Source: Gammaproteobacteria bacterium UBA7449
GTDB lineage: Bacteria; Pseudomonadota; Gammaproteobacteria; Pseudomonadales; Pseudohongiellaceae
Assembly: GCA_002477465.1 (NCBI GenBank)
Contig: DLPV01000005.1
Location: 96,981-118,082 of the forward strand
Reading direction: 5' to 3'
DNA length: 21,102 nucleotides
In this document: piece after piece, positions 15,744-21,102 of the stretch
Position numbering within the stretch: the first letter of the stretch is position 1
Layout: each line of letters begins with the position of its first letter
Made by a program: the position numbers and the translations under genes
Notes under the pieces: generated by a model
The model's database searches: none
Told to the model about the DNA's origin: nothing
What the model saw: only the letters and a program-made list of their open reading frames with translations

Positions 15744-16463
15744 TTATTTTTCGTGGCGCGCTTCCTGAGGCATCAGAGCTGCACGTATCGCTGCACCCCA
15801 GATCAGATTACCCATGTCGTTTAAGTGCAAATTGTCCGCCACAAAAATGTCGGTCATTACCGAACCGTCGCCCTGCAGGAATGGCGTGGCCACATCAGCG
15901 AAATAAACAAGCGGGTCGTGATCCGCTATAGTTTGAAGAGATGCGCTCACCTTCTGCGCATTGGGCCAGACTTCCTGCCGCAGAATGCTGGGTTTCACAC
16001 TTAGCACATAAATCCGAGTTTCCGGTAATGCCTCATGGACCTTGGCAACAATTTGCTCAAACTGATTAACTATTTTTCCTTCCGGCAAGCCCCAGGCTGT
16101 GTCGTTGTCACCTTCATAGATGAGTATCGCCCGCGGTTTGTAACGCAATGCCACCCGATCGAGATGAAACAGGACATCACCCATCACGCTGCCACCAAAG
16201 CCGCGCGGGATTACGGTTAGTGGAGCCAGGGCCGCCGCAGCCTGATCATTCCAGCGCGCAATACTGGAGCTGCCTGTCAGTACGATGGCGCCCTCCGGCG
16301 GTGGATGCATTTGATCCTGTTCGTCGAAGCGCTGCATAGCAGCTTCCCAGCGAGTGGGGTCCGTATTCTGCCCAAAAACCGGCGCCGAACCCACCAGTAC
16401 CATGAAATTGGCCAACAGCAAGATCAGCAGGGCGCATTGATTCCTTCGGATAAGAGTAAACAT
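15744..16463 (-). CDS. exported SGNH/GDSL-type hydrolase
   Basis: A 239-residue exported hydrolase. A signal peptide (core ALLILLLANFMVLVGSA, end near VFG) precedes the SGNH blocks: block I VLTGSSSIARW with the catalytic Ser in residues 64-67, block II GFGGSVMGD, block III YEGDND, and block V DNLHLND with the catalytic Asp and His. Such enzymes deacetylate or de-esterify carbohydrates and lipids in the periplasm; the precise substrate is not evident. The ATG at 16463 is the only sensible start, with a weak AGG upstream. The four-helix membrane protein follows after 21 nt. Confidence 0.92.
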   Translation of the reverse strand: MFTLIRRNQCALLILLLANFMVLVGSAPVFGQNTDPTRWEAAMQRFDEQDQMHPPPEGAIVLTGSSSIARWNDQAAAALAPLTVIPRGFGGSVMGDVLFHLDRVALRYKPRAILIYEGDNDTAWGLPEGKIVNQFEQIVAKVHEALPETRIYVLSVKPSILRQEVWPNAQKVSASLQTIADHDPLVYFADVATPFLQGDGSVMTDIFVADNLHLNDMGNLIWGAAIRAALMPQEARHEK

Positions 16464-16581
16464 ATAATTAGAGCCTGTTGCTTGGAAAATGAGAGCGAAA
16501 ATGTATAACCCGCTTTTCTTGATTTAGACTGCAGTGTAATCGAAGGGATTGGCAATTTCTAACCAAGCACTGACCTACAGC

Positions 16582-16619
16582 CCCGCTTTAAGCCGGCGCG
16601 ACACCGGGCTTTAATCGGG
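16582..16619 (-). other. imperfect hairpin downstream of split-barrel gene
   Basis: Bases 16582-16596 and 16604-16619 form an imperfect stem (CCCGCTTTAAGCCGG against the complement of CCGGGCTTTAATCGGG) with two mismatches, one bulge and a seven-base loop. It begins 8 nt after the stop at 16628 on the minus strand. It could terminate that transcript or protect its end, but no T-run follows, so it is not called a standard intrinsic terminator. Confidence 0.4.
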
Positions 16620-16627
16620 ATAACGCG

Positions 16628-17038
16628 CTACTGCGGGTCGAGTCTCACGAAGTATCGCGGTGGGAATCCGGTCAGGAATCTGAATGCGAGCGGCGTCGGA
16701 TTGTCGGCCTGCACCCGGTCGTGTTCAGCCCCAGAGACTATGCCGGCGCCGAAGATCGCCCGACCGCCATCGCGCGTCACGCCAATACGAGGTGTCTCTT
16801 CGAGTCTTCCATACCAGGCGCGAGGCCAGTGGTTTACAGCGACATATTCATTACCTGCACTAGTCAACAGCGACACCACTCTGGTGTAGCCGTTGCCGGC
16901 GCCATCGAATGTTTCAATGACGATGGTGTTACCTGCTTCGGGTTGGAAGAACCCCAGACTGGATTCAAATAACACCACAATACCCACATAGACCGCGACC
17001 AGGATGAGAGCGAGTTTAATGCCTTTATCTGTATTCAT
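16628..17038 (-). CDS. membrane-anchored split-barrel (DUF385/nitroreductase-like) protein
   Basis: A 136-residue protein with one N-terminal membrane helix (about residues 7-27, LALILVAVYVGIVVLFESS) and a beta-rich domain. The pattern TRVVSLLTSAGNEYVAVNHWPRAWYGRLEETPRIGVTRDG resembles the deazaflavin/FMN split-barrel group (DUF385-like), where a PAWYHNLRANP-type segment follows the second strand. Cofactor binding is not proven by any motif here. The frame is open to 17113, but ATG 17038 has GGGGA upstream and starts the anchor. It is 152 nt upstream of PhzF-type gene's stop, on the same strand. Family assignment is moderate. Confidence 0.6.
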   Translation of the reverse strand: MNTDKGIKLALILVAVYVGIVVLFESSLGFFQPEAGNTIVIETFDGAGNGYTRVVSLLTSAGNEYVAVNHWPRAWYGRLEETPRIGVTRDGGRAIFGAGIVSGAEHDRVQADNPTPLAFRFLTGFPPRYFVRLDPQ

Positions 17039-17190
17039 TCTCGTGTCCCCAAGCTGATATTTGTTCGGGCAATCATTTTGTACAAAATTTTCGCAGCTGC
17101 ACTGGCCCGGCACCTGCCAGCAGTGCTTGCGTCAGCTGAACCTGCGCAAGGCCTGAATAAATCTAGATTCCAAACCGAGCCTGGATTCGC

Positions 17191-17988
17191 TTAGTCCACC
17201 TCAATCTCACCGCGTAGATAGCACACTGCATTGCCGGCAATTAGTACCCTGTCCTCTGCCAGGCTGCAATACACATCGCCGCCACGGGGCGAAAGCTGTC
17301 TGGCCATGAACTCAGTCCGACCAAGCCTTCTCTGCCAGTATGGAACTAGCTGAGTATAGGCGGAACCGGTTACTGGATCTTCCGGCACCTGCAGTTTGGG
17401 CGCAAAGAATCGCGCATAGAAATCATATTGGGGTTGATCTGCGGGAGACGTCACGATGACCCCGCGTAGATCCAATTGTTGCAACTGGCCATAGTCTGGT
17501 TGCAAGGCACGCAGCTGCTCGGCTGATTCAAGCACCACCAGAAAATCTTCCAGCGCCAGACACTCAAACGCCCAGCCCGCAAGCGCCAAACCCTTAATGA
17601 GTTGTTCCGGCGCATCTACTGCGTGCGGAGCCTGGGCTGGAAAATTCAACTCCAGCAGTCCAGCACTATTACGCGCCACCCAAAGCGGGCCAGATGCCGA
17701 GTCGAAGCGAATTGTTTCCGCAGCCTCGCCCAGAAATTCAGTCAGCACAAAGGCGCTGGCGAGCGTGGCATGTCCACACAGCGATACCTCTGCGGCCGGC
17801 GTAAACCAGCGAATGTGATAACCGGCTTCGCCAGGCACAAAAAACGCCGTTTCCGCCAGGTTGTTCTCCTGGGCAATCGCCTGCATCTTTGTCTCTGGCA
17901 ACCAGGACTTCAATGGAACAACGGCCGCAGGATTACCCGCAAACAGCGCTTTTGCAAAGGCATCGATCTGAAAGAGTTCAAGCTTCAT
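17191..17988 (-). CDS. PhzF-family isomerase/epimerase
   Basis: A 265-residue protein of the PhzF phenazine-biosynthesis-like family, with the diaminopimelate-epimerase fold. It starts MKLELFQIDAFA and keeps GNPAAVV, the catalytic Glu46 in NLAETAFF, SLCGHATLASAF and, in the second lobe, EDPVTGSAY. Members isomerise small carboxylic acids without cofactor; only a few make phenazines, and no other phenazine gene is present here. It is a cytosolic enzyme of unknown substrate. The DUF2237 gene lies immediately upstream with an 18-nt gap, so the two are probably co-transcribed. Confidence 0.95.
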   Translation of the reverse strand: MKLELFQIDAFAKALFAGNPAAVVPLKSWLPETKMQAIAQENNLAETAFFVPGEAGYHIRWFTPAAEVSLCGHATLASAFVLTEFLGEAAETIRFDSASGPLWVARNSAGLLELNFPAQAPHAVDAPEQLIKGLALAGWAFECLALEDFLVVLESAEQLRALQPDYGQLQQLDLRGVIVTSPADQPQYDFYARFFAPKLQVPEDPVTGSAYTQLVPYWQRRLGRTEFMARQLSPRGGDVYCSLAEDRVLIAGNAVCYLRGEIEVD

Positions 17989-18006
17989 CTCACCATCACC
18001 ACTACC

Positions 18007-18378
18007 CTAGTTAATATCCACCGCATGTTGCTTGAGCTTCTCTAGAGGCACAATTTCAAGAGCACGTTTGTGAGTTCGCGTCAGGTGCACTCTGGGTGCA
18101 CACTCGAATTCATAAGCTTCCAACCATCTGCTGGCGCAAAGACACCAACTATCACCAGCTGAAAGACCAGAAAAGCCAAATTGGGACGCTGGCGTCATCA
18201 GATCATTACCCCTGAACCTTGAAAACTCGAGAAATGCCTGCGTCACTTCAACACAGACCGTATGGGAGCCGCGGTCGTCGTCGCTGGTGTTACAGCAGCC
18301 ATCGCGATAGAAGCCAGTTACCGGATCATTTCCGCATGGCTCCAGAGGCTCATCAAACACATTGAGAGATTCATCCAT
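18007..18378 (-). CDS. DUF2237 family protein
   Basis: A 123-residue protein that closely follows the DUF2237 pattern: NVFDEPLEPCGNDPVTGFYR, DGCCNTSDDDRGSHTVC, AFLEFSRFRGNDLMTP, FGFSGLSAGDSWCLCASRW, and APRVHLTRTHKRALEIVPL. Five or more conserved Cys residues suggest metal or cluster binding or a redox role, but the function is unknown. A TTG two codons earlier (18384) lies closer to GGAG; the ATG at 18378 also has it, at wider spacing, so the start is uncertain by two residues. It is between the LOG gene and the PhzF gene. Confidence 0.92.
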   Translation of the reverse strand: MDESLNVFDEPLEPCGNDPVTGFYRDGCCNTSDDDRGSHTVCVEVTQAFLEFSRFRGNDLMTPASQFGFSGLSAGDSWCLCASRWLEAYEFECAPRVHLTRTHKRALEIVPLEKLKQHAVDIN

Positions 18379-18420
18379 CTTCAAGTACTCCGTCTCGTTC
18401 CGGCTATAGCAAGGGCGCGG

Positions 18421-19002
18421 CTAGATCTTGTCCAGCTTAAGCCACTTGGTTTCATTCGGGGGCTCATACTCGACGAATTGATCCAGCAACTGCGACGCCG
18501 AGTCCGCCCACAAAATCATGTCGCGATGCTGGGGGCGGATGAATTCTTGCGTCACCGCATAGTCAACAAACTCTTCGAGCTTATCGTAGTAGCCAGCAAT
18601 ATTGAGGACACCACAGGGCTTGTTGTGTAGCTTCAGTTGCGACCACGTCAGAATTTCGAATAACTCCTCAATAGTCCCGAGGCCCCCAGGCAGGGCGATA
18701 AATGCATCTGCCTGCTCGGCCATGATCGCCTTGCGTTCATGCATGGTCGTTACCTCAATCAGTTCGGTCAAACCGGCGTGGGGGACTTCTCGACGAAACA
18801 AGTCGCGGGGCAGCACGCCGGTCACTTTACCGCCATCCTGCAGCACCGTATCGGCTACCTCTCCCATGAGACCAATACGAGCCCCACCGTAGATCAGGCT
18901 GATGCCACGACGCACCAACTCCTGCCCCAGGCTACGGGCAGCTGCGAGGTACTCCTCCCCCAATCCCGGGCTGGAACCACAATACACACATACCTTTTTC
19001 AT
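18421..19002 (-). CDS. LOG-type protein (TIGR00730), cytokinin riboside 5'-monophosphate phosphoribohydrolase-like
   Basis: A 193-residue cytosolic protein of the LOG/TIGR00730 Rossmann-fold family. It shows the N-terminal VCVYCGSSPG, the nucleotide-site stretch IYGGARIGLMGEVAD, TTMHERKAIM, and the hallmark PGGLGTIEELFE. Family members hydrolyse N-glycosidic bonds of nucleoside 5'-monophosphates. The frame is open to a TTG at 19023, but ATG 19002 starts exactly at the family N-terminus. It starts 55 nt after the zinc metallopeptidase gene on the same strand. Confidence 0.95.
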   Translation of the reverse strand: MKKVCVYCGSSPGLGEEYLAAARSLGQELVRRGISLIYGGARIGLMGEVADTVLQDGGKVTGVLPRDLFRREVPHAGLTELIEVTTMHERKAIMAEQADAFIALPGGLGTIEELFEILTWSQLKLHNKPCGVLNIAGYYDKLEEFVDYAVTQEFIRPQHRDMILWADSASQLLDQFVEYEPPNETKWLKLDKI

Positions 19003-19056
19003 TCTGATCTTTTCACCCAGCAATCAATTAACGCCCTGGAAGCATGGTTCATTTCT

Positions 19057-19743
19057 TCATCTCCTCAGCAGCAATAACCAGCGCCCAATATTAAGCACAT
19101 TCGCCAGGGCAGCTGCAAAATAGGTCAGGGCAGCTGCCTTGAGAATGCGCTTAACCGCTGGGATGTTTTCCTTCTCAACGTATTCACCTTCCATCAAAAT
19201 CGGCAGCGCCTTATTGAAGCTGGCATCCCACTCTTCCGGCAGAATGATCAAATAGGCCATGGCGCCAGCCAATTGCAATAGCAGGGATAAGCCTACCACC
19301 ATGCCAATGGCGAAGGGCGCTCGCAGAAGAAAACCAATCAGCGGTAACGTCCACATAAGCGCTATACCACTACGATTCAAACCAGCTGCCAGCGGCAGGT
19401 ATTTGCTGCGCAGCCTGAAGACTGCCTCCTTACGATGAAACTGGATAGCGTGACCAACCTCATGGGTCGCAACCGCCACAGCGGTCAAGGACTTGCCGTG
19501 AAAGTTTTCGGGACTCAGCCGGACTGCGGGCACACTGGGATCGAAGTGATCTCGCATCGGGTCCGTTTCTTCAACGGTGATGCCTTCCAACTGGAAGCGA
19601 TCAATGAGGTGTTGCGCGAGTTCTCCCCCGGTCCCGGGAATTTCACTGTGATCATCACCGTAATGGCCCATGACGCAGCGCACCCAGAACGAGGGCAGGT
19701 AAATGAGCACCGCCAGGATAGCTGCCAGGATACCGAATATCAT
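19057..19743 (-). CDS. membrane zinc metallopeptidase (YugP/DUF peptidase Mx1-like)
   Basis: A 228-residue membrane protein with an N-terminal helix (about residues 2-20), the zinc-binding motif HEVGH at residues 94-98, and hydrophobic segments near 120-165 and at the C-terminus. The preceding segment VRLSPENFHGKSLTAVAVATHEVGHAIQ is typical of the YugP family of putative neutral zinc metallopeptidases. Length and topology match the family. Its substrate and physiological role are unknown. The start ATG has no strong ribosome-binding site. It precedes the LOG gene. Confidence 0.93.
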   Translation of the reverse strand: MIFGILAAILAVLIYLPSFWVRCVMGHYGDDHSEIPGTGGELAQHLIDRFQLEGITVEETDPMRDHFDPSVPAVRLSPENFHGKSLTAVAVATHEVGHAIQFHRKEAVFRLRSKYLPLAAGLNRSGIALMWTLPLIGFLLRAPFAIGMVVGLSLLLQLAGAMAYLIILPEEWDASFNKALPILMEGEYVEKENIPAVKRILKAAALTYFAAALANVLNIGRWLLLLRR

Positions 19744-19769
19744 AAGGGCTCTATGCGTTGCTCGCGGCT

Positions 19770-20456
19770 TTAGATGACGCTACTAAACTTGGGTGTATGC
19801 GGCAAGTCTTTCTTGCGCGTGGGGACAGTCCCCGTCTGGTATTCCCGCTCTCGAAACCAAAAATTGCAGGCCCACTTCTCTCCGCTCAAGACAGGCATGC
19901 CTACATGTAAGGAATCTGGATGTCTTATGACTGAGTTTGGGTGGCAGTTATGAAACAACAGCATCCGACCTTTCCTGGCTCTAACCTCCATGTCCAGATT
20001 CGGGAATGACGTGCCACCACCTTCTTCGGGTTCGTCCAGATAAAGCAGGCAGGTCACCATGCGTTGCCCACCCTTCGCCATACAGCGCTGACCTATCTCG
20101 GTACCGGCATCCCAGGCGCCATAGTTCGGCGCATACTCTTGCGTCTTGGCGTAATGGACAACCTGCAGGGATTCCGCCTACTCAAGTCCGATTCCAACCA
20201 CCTCGGCCACTCGCAGGGACAGCTCCTCAATCACCAGATTCAGGCCGTGAGGAATCCAGCAATTGCTGCCAGAGCGGCCGGCACTCTCGACGCCAGTTTG
20301 ACCAGCGCTAACCAATGCCTGTTTGAGCTTGGGTTTGGCCGCCGCCAATAAAGCCTGAATTTCTTCTTCCGCAAGAAAGTCTTCAAACACGCAGACCACC
20401 GAGTCATCGTGAACCTGATTACCCGTTTCATAAAACTTCCTGAGATTTGTCGTCAT
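19770..20456 (-). pseudogene. 2OG-Fe(II) oxygenase (prolyl-4-hydroxylase-like), amber-interrupted
   Basis: The reading frame is continuous over 228 codons except for a TAG at codon 93 (20178-20180). Both halves belong to one prolyl-4-hydroxylase-type dioxygenase: the N-terminal part carries VCVFEDFLAEEEIQALL; after the stop come AESLQVVHYAKTQEY, GGQRMVTCLLYLDEPEEGGGTSFP and KGRMLLFHNC, then SLHVGMPV with the distal His and GEKWACNFWFRERE with the 2-oxoglutarate-contacting Lys. The usual iron-binding H-x-D after QEY reads N-Y-G (Asn111, Gly113), so two of three iron ligands are missing, each by a change reachable with one base. This and the stop point to a gene losing function. Readthrough or a sequencing error at the TAG would not restore the ligands. 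Confidence 0.8.
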
Positions 20457-20495
20457 TGCGCCATCCCGGTCAGAAGCTGAAGAAAAACCAATTTT

Positions 20496-21102
20496 TTAGA
20501 AGTTGTGGAGGCTAGCGTAACGGTCTCGATGGAAGGCCGCGTCCCCCAGAAACTGTTGAGCAGCCCTGGCTCGCTTGATAAAAAACCCAATATCAAACTC
20601 ATCGGTCATGCCGATGCCGCCGTGCATCTGGATACCTTCGTTGCTGATCAGCTCAGACACCTCGCACAGCTTGGCCTTTGCAAGACTCGCCATCCGCGCC
20701 CGATCCTCAGTAGATTTCGAGCTATCATCGAGCGCGCCAAGTGCTGCGCGAACAACAGATTTACAAAGCTCAAGTTCACTGTACATTTCCGCAGCCCGAT
20801 GCTGCAGGGCCTGAAAAGAGCCAATCTGTACACCAAACTGCTCTCGCTGTTTCAAATAGTCGACGATGCGTTCAAATACTTCCATGGCACTACCCAGCAT
20901 CTCAGCAGCAACACCGATACGAACAATATCCAGTACCCGATCCAAAGCCTCGAAACCGGTGCCCTCTTCACCCAGCAGGGATTCAGCGGGAACCTTAACC
21001 TGCTGCAGGGTTAACCGCGCTGCATTGCGATTATCCACCATGAGTGTGCGCCGAACTTCCAATCCTTGGGCATCTGAATCAACCAGGAACAGGCTCACGC
21101 CT
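20496..21102 (-). CDS. acyl-CoA dehydrogenase, C-terminal part (truncated by window edge)
   Basis: The C-terminal 202 or so residues of an acyl-CoA dehydrogenase; the frame is still open at the window edge, so the N-terminus lies outside. The beta-domain ending (EVRRTLMVDNRNAARLTLQQVKVP) is followed by LLGEEGTGFEAL and the C-terminal helical FAD domain with YLKQREQFGVQIGSFQALQHRAAEM and EGIQMHGGIGMTDEFDIGFFIKRARAAQQ. It oxidises an acyl-CoA to the 2-enoyl form, probably passing electrons to electron-transfer flavoprotein. The GGIGMTDEFD form resembles FadE-type enzymes acting on less common acyl chains, but the substrate is not assignable. It is leftward like its neighbour. Confidence 0.93.
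   Translation of the reverse strand, partial: GVSLFLVDSDAQGLEVRRTLMVDNRNAARLTLQQVKVPAESLLGEEGTGFEALDRVLDIVRIGVAAEMLGSAMEVFERIVDYLKQREQFGVQIGSFQALQHRAAEMYSELELCKSVVRAALGALDDSSKSTEDRARMASLAKAKLCEVSELISNEGIQMHGGIGMTDEFDIGFFIKRARAAQQFLGDAAFHRDRYASLHNF

Noticed and set aside
1..21102. CRISPR arrays, tRNA, rRNA, IS elements or phage genes
   Set aside because: No regular direct repeats, transposase, integrase or RNA-gene signatures were seen on either strand.

Overview
The window reads as a chromosomal segment of a Gammaproteobacterium, probably marine and heterotrophic. This rests on gene families and style (UGSC selenoprotein, Liv-type ABC transporter, exported S1/P1 nuclease, DUF2237, LOG and PhzF genes), not on a phylogenetic marker. 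No rRNA, tRNA, IS element, CRISPR array or phage gene was seen. Genes are tightly packed in three blocks: a leftward block (201-2510), a long rightward block (2775-15131) and a leftward block (15171-21102).

Left block: an alpha/beta hydrolase, an ABA4-like membrane protein and a decayed gene for a BRCT-domain protein (one frameshift and two in-frame stops). A perfect 7-1-7 Fur-box palindrome lies just upstream of that dead gene, between it and the rightward block.

Central block: a small membrane protein; a thioredoxin-fold fusion protein of 481 residues; a gene whose in-frame UGA encodes selenocysteine in a UGSC motif, followed by a SECIS-like hairpin; a thiolase; and a complete branched-chain-amino-acid-type ABC importer (binding protein, two permeases, two ATPases) joined by 4-8 nt overlaps. 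An S1/P1 nuclease follows. After a 579-nt gap without a convincing gene come an exported beta-lactamase-fold hydrolase and an exported two-domain VOC protein. The most striking item is the selenoprotein unit (3142-6320) next to the importer. The UGSC family is known, but its reaction, to my knowledge, is not. The arrangement suggests uptake of a small organic acid or amide-like compound, selenol/thiol redox chemistry and CoA-dependent processing; that pathway is inference.

Right block, all leftward: a four-helix membrane protein with an SGNH hydrolase, a membrane-anchored split-barrel protein, a PhzF isomerase, a DUF2237 protein, a LOG-type phosphoribohydrolase, a membrane zinc metallopeptidase, a broken prolyl-4-hydroxylase-like gene (amber codon and lost iron ligands), and the C-terminal part of an acyl-CoA dehydrogenase that runs off the window.
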